Shown here piece after piece: positions 1 through 6,052 of a DNA stretch of 7,660 nucleotides. The stretch is from Clostridia bacterium (GTDB lineage: Bacteria; Bacillota; Clostridia; Saccharofermentanales; UBA5734): NCBI GenBank assembly GCA_009929975.1, contig RZZF01000081.1, forward strand, positions 1-7,660, given 5' to 3'. Numbering within the stretch: the stretch's first letter is position 1; every line of letters begins with the position of its first letter. The notes under the pieces were generated by a model. It searched no databases. It was given only the letters and a program-made list of their open reading frames with translations, and was not told where the DNA came from. Position numbers and translations under genes: made by a program.

Positions 1-1108
1 GCTCATGGACCATGCCGTCCAGCACCCCCCACATCAAATGCGCCGGCGTGAAATTATCCAGTGTGATGCCGGTAATGCTGCCGGTCTGATGCTCATCGTC
101 CCGGGTTCCTGAAAACCGGGTATCGACCTGAAGCGGGTGATCCGGGTAGGGACTTGCGCACAGCAGCTGATCCATCGCCGGGTAAAGAGCATGCTGATGA
201 ACCTCCGCCATCTGCAGAACCTCAGTAAAGAAACCGGCTAGCGCGGCGGAAGCGCGTCCGCCGCATAAAGCGGCACCGACCAGAAGATAGTGTCCGTCAA
301 GATAGGGCCGCACTTCCAGCGGCGGCTGATCAAGCGGTTGTTCCGACCAGATGGAAACCTGGCTTCCGGTGCCATAATTCACCAGGATACTGCCGGCGGC
401 AGACTCAACCGTGCCGGCGAAGCTGGCCTGATTATCACCGATGGCGACGGCTACCGGAATGTTTCGGTATGTGCCGGCGAAAACTGGTTCAGCGGTCACC
501 TCCGGCAGCAGTTCAAGCGGAACATCCGCGTTCAGCAAATCCTGCCGCTTGAAATCTGATGTCAGCAGGTCCATCGCCCCGAGACTGGCCGCCTGCGTGA
601 TATGGACCAGCGGGGCCGGCCGGCCACACAGTTTCATCACACAGTAATCCGCCACAGTGCAGATCGCGGCAGCGTTCTCCGGAATCCTGCCCTGCCGCTG
701 ATGCGCATAAACAGTGGCAAGCCCGTAGCCCGGAGGAATGACCAGTCCGGTTTGATTCTCCAGACGCTGACTGTATGTCATGTCCGTCTGTTCGGGCTGA
801 GCGCCTGTCTGATCCTGCCACGTATACAGCGGACTGATCGCGTCACCATCCTGATTGAGATAGATCATGCCATGCATCTGACCGGTCAGCCCGATCGCCG
901 TGATATCCGGATATTGCTCAATCAGCTGATCGCACCAGCTGATGATCTGGCTGACCATCAGTTCAGGGTCCTGTATGGCCTCATAGGGGCGGTTGCTGTG
1001 AATGAAAGGGTACTCAGCCGTCCGGACCGCCAATGGATGAAATAGTTCGTCATCATAGACGGCAGCACACAACGATGTCGTTCCAAGATCGATTCCTATG
1101 ACTGGCAT
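1..1108 (-). CDS. FGGY-family carbohydrate kinase, sedoheptulokinase/xylulokinase-like (C-terminus cut by window edge)
   Basis: This is an ATP-dependent sugar kinase of the FGGY family, expected to phosphorylate a ketose or polyol in the cytoplasm. I translated 369 residues; the family is usually about 480-520 long, so the last 110-150 lie left of the window. The N-terminus has the phosphate-binding motif GIDLGTTS (residues 5-12). GQMHG follows at 76-80 and WQD at 97-99, both in the sugar-binding domain. GDNQ places the likely catalytic base at Asp225, and GTGSQ at 246-250 belongs to the ATP-binding half. The GQMHG, WQD and GTGSQ combination and the short N-terminal lobe resemble sedoheptulokinase-like FGGY proteins more than gluconokinases, but xylulokinase is also possible. 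The ATG at 1108 has AGGAG seven bases upstream. It lies 43 bp after the preceding hydrolase and is the last visible gene of the operon. Family assignment is firm; the substrate is not known. Confidence 0.93.
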   Translation of the reverse strand, partial: MPVIGIDLGTTSLCAAVYDDELFHPLAVRTAEYPFIHSNRPYEAIQDPELMVSQIISWCDQLIEQYPDITAIGLTGQMHGMIYLNQDGDAISPLYTWQDQTGAQPEQTDMTYSQRLENQTGLVIPPGYGLATVYAHQRQGRIPENAAAICTVADYCVMKLCGRPAPLVHITQAASLGAMDLLTSDFKRQDLLNADVPLELLPEVTAEPVFAGTYRNIPVAVAIGDNQASFAGTVESAAGSILVNYGTGSQVSIWSEQPLDQPPLEVRPYLDGHYLLVGAALCGGRASAALAGFFTEVLQMAEVHQHALYPAMDQLLCASPYPDHPLQVDTRFSGTRDDEHQTGSITGITLDNFTPAHLMWGVLDGMVHE

Positions 1109-1114
1109 GACGAT

Positions 1115-1122
1115 ACTCCTCT
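1115..1122 (-). promoter_or_regulatory. Ribosome binding site of the FGGY kinase
   Basis: On the minus strand the sequence AGAGGAGT lies with its AGGAG core seven bases before the ATG at 1108. It fixes that ATG as the start, and the GIDLGTTS phosphate motif begins four residues later, where it should. The rest of the 43-bp gap up to the hydrolase stop at 1152 shows no hairpin followed by T residues, so the kinase is probably transcribed with the upstream genes. Confidence 0.75.
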
Positions 1123-1151
1123 GTTTTTCTAGAATGATATGAATTCGTTGT

Positions 1152-2204
1152 TCAGCTCAGCCAACGCTTCAGCCACGGATAGGCCTTATCACCGTGAATC
1201 TGGTGCTCGCCTTCGAAAAAATCGGACTCGATCCGGTCGGCGGCCCGATGCAGCGCGTACATCTGGCGGATCTGAAGCAGCGCTCTCTCAGCCGCCTGGA
1301 TCGGGAAAATATCATCCTGGCGGCCATTCTCAATCAGGAGCGGGCGGGGTGCGATCAGGCTGATCAGATCCGGCAGTTCACAGTAGCGGAGCAGGCCCGG
1401 AATGTAGTTGTCAACACAATGGAACACCGACATGATGCTGTCTCTGAACGTATTGGCATATCCGCTGATGACCGCAGCTCTGATCCGCTCATCGAGAGCC
1501 GCTGAAAACGCGGCAACGAGACCGCCGCCGGAGATGCCCATGCAGCCGATCCTGTCTGTATTGACCCCGGGCAGCGACTGGAGAAAATCCAGATTACGCA
1601 GCGCCTGAAAAACGCGCAGACCCGGCATGGTCAGACCAAGCATCAGCAGGTAGGTCGAGATGGAATAGCAGGAGCTGTCCTCCGGCGATCCATGCGTGTC
1701 CTCCTCGCGCCTGGCTGCACCGAAGCCGATAATTTCCGGTGCGGCAACAATAAATCCCTGACGAACCAGTGACAACGCGAAGTCCTTCTGGTAGTCCGGC
1801 TCCGTCTGACGGGGATTTCCTTCCGGATCAAGACCGATGATCGCCCGAACGCCATAGCCATGCCCGTGGCAGGCCAGGACGGCTGGCAGCGCTTCGGTCG
1901 CAGCGGCCGGTTCGGCCACTTGCACGCCGGGAATGAGCAGCCATGTCTGTGTCATCAGATGCGGCGCGATGGTCAGCTGATACAGTTCCCGCCTGAAGTC
2001 GCCGCAGTCCTCAGAGGACACTCTGACCGGATTCAGCGGTGTCTGTATTTGCTGCAGTGATTTGAGGCCAATGCTGTCCGCGACGGCTGCCTTCAGTCCA
2101 GATGACCAGACGGGCCAGTCACTCAGGCTGCCCGGCTGATTGGTGTAACGAGGCTGGTTATTGTCATAGAGTTGATTGAGAAAGCGGGTTGGATCGGTAC
2201 TCAT
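1152..2204 (-). CDS. Alpha/beta hydrolase, dienelactone-hydrolase/Abhydrolase_7-like esterase
   Basis: This is a predicted cytoplasmic serine hydrolase of about 350 residues, probably a carboxylesterase acting on an acyl group of a sugar or phenolic compound. Numbering is from the chosen ATG at 2204. HGHG at 113-116 is the usual oxyanion region after the first core strand. GISGGG at 223-228 is the nucleophile elbow with Ser225. The GRQDD segment supplies the acid (Asp297 or Asp298), and EGEHQIHG gives the catalytic His, most likely His334. No signal peptide or membrane segment is visible. The ending, with PWLKRWL just after the His, is typical of bacterial hydrolases annotated as dienelactone hydrolase or acetyl-xylan esterase-like (Abhydrolase_7). 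An in-frame ATG lies two codons upstream (2210), but it abuts the Shine-Dalgarno and is an unlikely start. The gene lies between the URO-D-like gene and the kinase in the same operon. The fold is clear; the substrate is unknown. Confidence 0.88.
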   Translation of the reverse strand: MSTDPTRFLNQLYDNNQPRYTNQPGSLSDWPVWSSGLKAAVADSIGLKSLQQIQTPLNPVRVSSEDCGDFRRELYQLTIAPHLMTQTWLLIPGVQVAEPAAATEALPAVLACHGHGYGVRAIIGLDPEGNPRQTEPDYQKDFALSLVRQGFIVAAPEIIGFGAARREEDTHGSPEDSSCYSISTYLLMLGLTMPGLRVFQALRNLDFLQSLPGVNTDRIGCMGISGGGLVAAFSAALDERIRAAVISGYANTFRDSIMSVFHCVDNYIPGLLRYCELPDLISLIAPRPLLIENGRQDDIFPIQAAERALLQIRQMYALHRAADRIESDFFEGEHQIHGDKAYPWLKRWLS

Positions 2205-2210
2205 ATTCAT

Positions 2211-2216
2211 CTCCTT
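2211..2216 (-). promoter_or_regulatory. Ribosome binding site deciding the start of the alpha/beta hydrolase
   Basis: AAGGAG on the minus strand directly touches the ATG at 2208-2210 but is six bases from the second in-frame ATG at 2202-2204. Normal spacing is 5-9 bases, so the second ATG is the likely start and the protein begins MSTDP rather than MNMSTDP. Confidence 0.7.
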
Positions 2217-2228
2217 ATCCCGGCGCGT

Positions 2229-3302
2229 TTACGCGTCGCGGCCTGACTCGCGCATCGCGGCTTTCAGGCAGTCAATGTAGTAGCGATAGGTCTCAAACAG
2301 CGTGGCCGGTGCGACTTGATGATCATTTCCCGGAATGAAGCCACCCTGGCGGATGACCGGCAGAATACGTTCAAACTCACGAGCAACCGCGTCACGGCCC
2401 TCGACCAGACACAATTTATTAAAGCCGCCGATCAGCTTGATCTGCGGGTAGTGTTGGCGCAGCTGGACAATGTCGATCCCCGCGTTGACATCAAGCGGCA
2501 GAAACCCGTCAATCCCCGCGGCGAGAAAATTGGGAATCAAGGTGGAAAAATCACCGTCGGTATCAACAAAGACATGGCGGACACCGTATGCTTTCAGAAC
2601 GGGAACCAGCTGCCGATAATACGAGCCGACAAATTCATCAAAGAACGCTGGTGAGATCATCGGCCCGTTTTTGCCGCTCAGATCCTCCATAATATAGACC
2701 ACATTGACGGGACAGAGCCGCAGGAGATCTTTCAGTCTTTCAATATACAATTCAAGTACGGTCTGATTGATCGCGTGCAGCAGGTCCGGTTGATCGTAAA
2801 ACGCGTACAGGTGGGGTTCGATGCCGAGCAGTTCCCTGGGAATCCAGAAAAATCCTTCAAGATTCAGCCGCAGGGAAAAAGTCCCCTGATCGTGCCCGGC
2901 TGACAATCCGGAACAGGCCTGAAGCAAATCCTCCCGGCTGAAGCTGGTGTCCGGGGCAGAGCGGGAACGCTCGAGTAAAGCGAGCCAGTCATGCTGATCA
3001 CGGATCCTGGCCGGCTGTCTTCGGAACGGCAGAGTAAAACTGATTCGTCTCAGGGGATCGAAGCCCAGCCAGGACTCGTAGGCAAAGACAAGTTCTCCCC
3101 ATGCGGTCTGTACATAAGGCTCAGGGGGGCCGCCGATGTCATGATCGGATGACAGCGGTCCGCCGATTTCCAGCGGCAGACCCTGTTGGAGAAAACGATC
3201 GATCGTCAGTGTCCAGGGCTGGAACGTTTCGAGGACCGGGCCACGGTCCACTGCCTTCCTGAACGACAGGGCCTGATCTTCCCGTTCTCTGGCATTCATC
3301 AC
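2229..3302 (-). CDS. Uroporphyrinogen decarboxylase (URO-D)-like family protein, probably not a heme enzyme
   Basis: This is a TIM-barrel protein of the URO-D/cobamide methyltransferase superfamily, 357 residues as in the family. Landmarks are MEDLSGKNGPMISP near 205-218, the segment VFVDTDGD at 244-251, IGGFNK at 291-296, and GGFIPGNDHQVAP at 320-332. The FNK and GND segments are in the positions of the C-terminal barrel strands of this superfamily. It lacks the N-terminal arginine-rich signature expected of true HemE, and no heme genes are nearby. In MtaA/MtbA methyltransferases the corresponding strand carries a His-x-Cys zinc site, with a later Cys; here the places seem to be taken by Asp-x-Asp and by Asn-Asp-His. 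The function is therefore unknown: a metal-dependent methyltransferase, lyase or sugar-modifying enzyme are all open. The start is GTG at 3302 (7 bases from AAAGG) or the adjacent ATG at 3299 (10 bases). Only 3-6 bp separate it from the upstream esterase, so translation is probably coupled. Confidence 0.88.
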   Translation of the reverse strand: MMNAREREDQALSFRKAVDRGPVLETFQPWTLTIDRFLQQGLPLEIGGPLSSDHDIGGPPEPYVQTAWGELVFAYESWLGFDPLRRISFTLPFRRQPARIRDQHDWLALLERSRSAPDTSFSREDLLQACSGLSAGHDQGTFSLRLNLEGFFWIPRELLGIEPHLYAFYDQPDLLHAINQTVLELYIERLKDLLRLCPVNVVYIMEDLSGKNGPMISPAFFDEFVGSYYRQLVPVLKAYGVRHVFVDTDGDFSTLIPNFLAAGIDGFLPLDVNAGIDIVQLRQHYPQIKLIGGFNKLCLVEGRDAVAREFERILPVIRQGGFIPGNDHQVAPATLFETYRYYIDCLKAAMRESGRDA

Positions 3303-3305
3303 CGT

Positions 3306-4271
3306 TCAGCCTTTCAGTTCCATTAATTGACGCATCAGCAGATCATTGACATCCGGCAGCCCTTCATGGCCAAAATCGGGATACAGGACAATCTTCTTCA
3401 CCGACTGTATCCTGTTATAGACCGCGAACTGGGTTGATGGCGGACAGACATCATCCATCAATCCGGTCACGATGGTGACATCCGCCTTGATGCGGTGCGC
3501 GAGATTCTGGATATCAATGTAGCTGAGGACATCAAAAAAGCGGTCTTCGTGTTCATGACGGGGATCAAAGCGGCGGAAATACTGGCGCAGACCGTCATAA
3601 GCCTTGATATCCAAGTCCATGTCCCAGACACGTTTGTAATCAGACAGAAACGGGTAGACCGCGAGTGCCCGGCTGACTCTCGGTTCAAGCGCGGCACAGG
3701 CGATGGTCAGCCCACCACCCTGCGAACCGCCGGTGGCCATCACACGGGCCGCGTCAACATCATCCATCGCCAGCACAATTCCGGCCAGCTGCGCGGTGTC
3801 AGAGAAAACCGATCTGAAATACAATGATTCCGGTCCATCCTCGAGGCCACGAACGATGTGCCCCATCAGGGTGTTGCCGCTCGATCCGCCCAGATCCTGG
3901 GATTTTCCTCCCTGACCGCGGCAGTCAAGCGCCGCGACGATATATCCGGCCGCGACATGGGCCAGATGATCGCTCCAGTCGCCGCTGCTGGCCGAGTAGC
4001 CGTGGAATTTGAGCAATGCCGGTGCCGGCCGGGTCAGATTAAGCGGTTTGAGCAGCTTGGCGTAAACGCGGGAACCGCCCAGTCCGGTAAATGTCAGGTC
4101 ATAACAGGCGGCAAAATCACAGATGAAATCAGCGGCAGTGATGATGACATTCGCGTCGATGGCCTTCATGTCTGACAGTGCTTTATCCCAGTAGACATCA
4201 ATGTCCCGCGGACAGGGACTGCTGCCTGTATAGTTTCTCAATTCCGATAATGGCATATCCAGTACTGGCAT
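3306..4271 (-). CDS. Acetyl-xylan esterase / cephalosporin-C deacetylase family hydrolase (AXE1, CE7)
   Basis: This is a 321-residue serine esterase of carbohydrate esterase family 7, which removes acetyl groups from xylo-oligosaccharides and other acetylated sugars (and, incidentally, cephalosporin C). Characterised Bacillus members are about 318-325 residues, so this is full length. The diagnostic motifs are all there: RGQGG at 118-122, GGSQGG with nucleophile Ser183 at 181-186, Asp273 in the GLMDD segment, and His302 in FGHEG. Tyr92 in HGYSAS is the usual oxyanion-hole residue. The N-terminus (MPVLDMPLSELRNYTG) matches the family's start, and no signal peptide is visible, so it should act on imported short substrates in the cytoplasm. 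The ATG at 4271 has GGAGG seven bases upstream. It is the first gene of the minus-strand operon and its promoter must lie in 4272-4540. The exact acylated substrate cannot be told. Confidence 0.95.
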   Translation of the reverse strand: MPVLDMPLSELRNYTGSSPCPRDIDVYWDKALSDMKAIDANVIITAADFICDFAACYDLTFTGLGGSRVYAKLLKPLNLTRPAPALLKFHGYSASSGDWSDHLAHVAAGYIVAALDCRGQGGKSQDLGGSSGNTLMGHIVRGLEDGPESLYFRSVFSDTAQLAGIVLAMDDVDAARVMATGGSQGGGLTIACAALEPRVSRALAVYPFLSDYKRVWDMDLDIKAYDGLRQYFRRFDPRHEHEDRFFDVLSYIDIQNLAHRIKADVTIVTGLMDDVCPPSTQFAVYNRIQSVKKIVLYPDFGHEGLPDVNDLLMRQLMELKG

Positions 4272-4321
4272 CGTTGAACCTCCGCTGCATGATCTGTCTT
4301 TCGGATGGCTGATCTTCCTTC

Positions 4322-4350
4322 AGTTTTCCAGTTATGACCCGGTTTGTCAA
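4322..4350 (-). promoter_or_regulatory. Candidate promoter of the esterase/URO-D/kinase operon
   Basis: On the minus strand a perfect TTGACA (-35) occupies 4350-4345. Seventeen bases on lies AAAACT (4327-4322), which matches only three positions of the -10 consensus. It would give a leader of roughly 45 bases before the esterase start. The -35 is convincing by itself but the -10 is weak, so an activator may be required or the true promoter may lie elsewhere in the region. Confidence 0.35.
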
Positions 4351-4360
4351 TGTCGTGAAG

Positions 4361-4479
4361 CATCGATCGGACCCCGGCCGGAGCGGTTTGCGTTGTGCTG
4401 TTTTCTACGTGGATCATCGACCGATTCAATGTTATAATAAACGCAAGTTGACACGTTTCGCCGGATTCATTGACCGATC
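4361..4479. repeat. Three degenerate 12-bp direct repeats with 53-54 bp spacing in the divergent promoter region
   Basis: CATCGATCGGAC (4361-4372), CATCGACCGATT (4415-4426) and CATTGACCGATC (4468-4479) share the pattern CAT-pyrimidine-GA-pyrimidine-CG. The starts are 54 and 53 bp apart, close to five helical turns, so all three would face the same side of the DNA. They lie upstream of and on either side of the plus-strand TATAAT. They could be operators for a regulator shared by the two divergent operons. The match is short and imperfect, so chance cannot be excluded. Confidence 0.35.
4410..4438 (+). promoter_or_regulatory. Candidate promoter of the SAM hydrolase/ECF transporter operon
   Basis: A perfect TATAAT stands at 4433-4438, followed by an A/T-rich AA. 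The hexamer at the 17-base spacing (4410-4415, TGGATC) matches only three positions of the -35 consensus. Transcription would begin near 4445, giving a leader of about 95 bases before the ATG at 4541. The -10 is the only consensus example I saw in this otherwise GC-rich gap, which supports it; the poor -35 points to regulation. Confidence 0.5.
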
Positions 4480-4540
4480 GCACACTAGATCATTGTTGCG
4501 GTTTTGATTCCCGGACAAACAGAACCAGGCAGGTGTCCAT

Positions 4541-5410
4541 ATGCCGGAAAATGAACGGAAAGCCCTTGTTTTTCAGTCTGATTTCGGAATCAGTGACGGC
4601 GCGGTTTCCGCGATGTACGGAGTTGCTTATTCGGTTGACCCGTTTCTTAAAATTTTCGACCTGACCCATGATATCCCGCAGTACAATGTCTGGGAAGCCT
4701 CCTACCGGCTGATTCAGACAGTACAGTTCTGGCCGGTTGGAACCGTTTTCGTCTCAGTCGTTGACCCCGGTGTCGGATCCACCCGGCGCAGTGTCGCGGT
4801 CGAAACCCAGACCGGGCAGATTATCGTAACCCCTGATAACGGGACCATTACACATATCATCCGCATGCTGGGCGTCCGGCAGGCCCGTCTGATCGTTGAA
4901 GCCGAAAGCCATTCACCTTTCGCTGAGCTGTCCTATACGTTCCACGGGCGCGATGTCTATGCCTATGTCGGAGCCCGTCTGGCCGCCGGTGTCAGCCGGC
5001 TGGATGAGATCGGTCCTGAATTGGATATCGATTCACTGGTCCAGCTCAATGTCGTCCCGGCTGAGCGGTCAGGCGACAGTGTAAGCGGTACCATCGATGT
5101 CCTTGACGTCAGATTCGGCAGCCTCTGGACCAATATCCCGCTCAATCTGTTCAAGACACTGAATATCACCGTGGGCAATCGTGTCGAAGTCGACATTCAG
5201 CACGATACGCGCACAGTCTATAAGAATTTCCTCGTCTATGCCAAATCTTTCGCGGATGTGAATGTCGGTGAGTCTCTGGTTTATCTTAATTCCCTGAGCA
5301 ATATGGCTGTCGCGATCAACCAGGGCTCCTTTGCTCAGGCCTACAATATCGGTACAGGCACAAACTGGCAGATCGCCATGCGTAAAGCACCACGTCTTGT
5401 CTATGAATAG
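4541..5410 (+). CDS. SAM hydrolase (S-adenosyl-L-methionine hydroxide adenosyltransferase, DUF62 family)
   Basis: This is a 289-residue cytoplasmic enzyme expected to cleave S-adenosylmethionine with water into adenosine and methionine. It belongs to the family related to fluorinase and chlorinase (former DUF62). FQSDFG at 11-16 is the N-terminal signature, and DLTHDIP at 40-46 is conserved. VVDPGVGSTRR at 73-83 supplies Asp75 and Arg82, seven residues apart as in the known Asp-Arg-His hydroxide-generating triad. TPDNG at 97-101 follows, and FHGRDVY at 134-140 gives His135. The C-terminal half (from about 175) is the beta-barrel domain with NxPL and NSLSNMAVAINQG segments. The extended loop that marks halogenating relatives is not apparent, so hydrolysis is the sensible call. 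The ATG at 4541 follows AGGTG by five bases, and the family homology begins right there. It is the first gene of the plus-strand operon, 84 bp before an ECF S-component, suggesting a link between adenosyl/methionine metabolism and the transporter. Confidence 0.95.
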   Translation: MPENERKALVFQSDFGISDGAVSAMYGVAYSVDPFLKIFDLTHDIPQYNVWEASYRLIQTVQFWPVGTVFVSVVDPGVGSTRRSVAVETQTGQIIVTPDNGTITHIIRMLGVRQARLIVEAESHSPFAELSYTFHGRDVYAYVGARLAAGVSRLDEIGPELDIDSLVQLNVVPAERSGDSVSGTIDVLDVRFGSLWTNIPLNLFKTLNITVGNRVEVDIQHDTRTVYKNFLVYAKSFADVNVGESLVYLNSLSNMAVAINQGSFAQAYNIGTGTNWQIAMRKAPRLVYE

Positions 5411-5426
5411 GCCCGGATGCGGGCCT
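5409..5426 (+). other. Perfect 7-bp hairpin overlapping the SAM hydrolase stop codon
   Basis: AGGCCCG and CGGGCCT pair over a four-base loop (GATG), beginning inside the TAG stop codon at 5408-5410. No run of T follows (the next bases are TGCAAG), so it is not a classic intrinsic terminator. More likely it protects the 3' end of a processed transcript or lowers read-through into the S-component gene. Confidence 0.55.
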
Positions 5427-5442
5427 TGCAAGTCAGTTGTTG

Positions 5443-5468
5443 ACTCCGGCCGGATATCGCGCCGGAGT
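5443..5468 (+). other. Perfect 8-bp hairpin upstream of the S-component gene
   Basis: ACTCCGGC (5443-5450) and GCCGGAGT (5461-5468) can form an uninterrupted stem with a ten-base loop. It ends 16 bases before the S-component's GGGAGGG and is followed by purines rather than T residues, so it is not a standard terminator. Part of its 5' arm can also pair with AGTCA at 5431-5435, so an alternative smaller hairpin is possible. Together with the hairpin at 5409 it fills the 84-bp gap. Confidence 0.5.
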
Positions 5469-5494
5469 GAAGATAGAAAACAGGGAGGGTTACG

Positions 5495-6052
5495 ATGAAA
5501 AGCAAAATCTTCAGTGTCCGCATGGTTGTCGCTACAGGAATCGGCGCCGCACTCTTTTTCGTGCTGATGCGCTTCGTCGCTGTTCCATCCGGGATTCCCA
5601 ATACCACATTAAATCTGGCCTATGCCATCCTGGCATTATTTGCCGGCATCTTCGGGCCGCTGGCCGGACTTCTGATCGGCCTGATCGGCCATGTTCTGAC
5701 TGATCTTACATGGGGTTACGGCATCTGGTGGAGCTGGGTCATCGCTTCCGCGGTCTTCGGCCTGATCGTCGGACTTTTCTTCAAACTGTATCGAATTGAA
5801 GACGGTGAATTCGGCACAAAGCAACTGATTATTTTCAATGTCGTACAGATCGCCGCCAACCTGATTGCCTGGGTAGGTATCGCGCCGACACTGGATATCC
5901 TGATGTATAAGGAACCAGCCGAAAAAGTCTATCTGCAGGGGCTGGTCGCCGGTGGCCTGAATACTGCGGTTGTTCTGATTGTCGGTTCTCTGCTGGCTCT
6001 CGGCTATTCCAAGACACGTACCAAAGCCGGATCCCTGTCAGTGGATAAATGA
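5495..6052 (+). CDS. ECF transporter S-component, UPF0397 family
   Basis: This is an integral membrane substrate-binding (S) component of an energy-coupling-factor importer, 185 residues, the normal size. About six hydrophobic segments are visible, near 8-30, 41-57, 59-70, 76-98, 109-130 and 146-170. The opening stretch with VVATGIGAALFFVL carries the small-residue (AxxxA-like) helix that S-components use to contact the T-component. The IPNTTLNLAYA and WWSWVIASAVFGLIVGL segments are characteristic of UPF0397 (ECF-ribofla_trS) proteins. Automatic pipelines call this family a riboflavin transporter, but nothing here shows riboflavin specificity. The neighbouring SAM hydrolase points rather to a nucleoside-, adenosyl- or methionine-related substrate (inference). 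The ATG at 5495 has GGGAGGG about five bases upstream. Its TGA overlaps the ATG of the downstream ATPase (ATGA), so the two are translationally coupled. Confidence 0.9.
   Translation: MKSKIFSVRMVVATGIGAALFFVLMRFVAVPSGIPNTTLNLAYAILALFAGIFGPLAGLLIGLIGHVLTDLTWGYGIWWSWVIASAVFGLIVGLFFKLYRIEDGEFGTKQLIIFNVVQIAANLIAWVGIAPTLDILMYKEPAEKVYLQGLVAGGLNTAVVLIVGSLLALGYSKTRTKAGSLSVDK

Larger units (their letters stand above)
4272..4540. other. Divergent intergenic regulatory region
   Basis: This 269-bp gap separates the start of the minus-strand esterase operon from the start of the plus-strand SAM hydrolase operon. It contains the esterase GGAGG site, one candidate promoter on each strand, and the three spaced direct repeats. 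The plus-strand leader (about 4445-4540) holds no hairpin strong enough to call a riboswitch, and no SAM riboswitch core could be recognised by eye. No credible coding sequence was seen in it. Confidence 0.7.

Noticed and set aside
602..1045. Plus-strand 147-codon open frame opposite the kinase
   Set aside because: It is antisense to a gene with clear FGGY motifs in every part, and its translation shows no known motif; a shadow in GC-rich DNA.
2229..3302. Calling this gene hemE (true uroporphyrinogen decarboxylase)
   Set aside because: The N-terminal signature of HemE is not seen, the context is sugar-ester catabolism, and no tetrapyrrole genes are nearby.
4448..4453. Perfect TTGACA on the plus strand as a -35 for the SAM hydrolase
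   Set aside because: No acceptable -10 hexamer lies 15-19 bases downstream, so the TATAAT at 4433 is the better promoter element.
4238..4483. Minus-strand 81-codon open frame spanning the intergenic region and the start of the esterase
   Set aside because: It overlaps the esterase start out of frame, has no recognisable domain and covers the promoter region; it is best explained as chance.
4450..4537. GACAC (4450-4454) pairing with GTGTC (4533-4537) over the SAM hydrolase ribosome binding site, as a possible riboswitch-like switch
   Set aside because: Only five base pairs over a long loop, not extendable on either side, and no conserved riboswitch core is visible.
4541..5410. Calling the SAM enzyme a fluorinase or chlorinase
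   Set aside because: It has the Asp-Arg-His hydrolase triad of the DUF62 enzymes and no visible halogenase-type insertion.
5495..6052. Calling the S-component a riboflavin transporter (RibU)
   Set aside because: It is a UPF0397 protein, distinct from RibU; there is no riboflavin gene or recognisable FMN riboswitch upstream.
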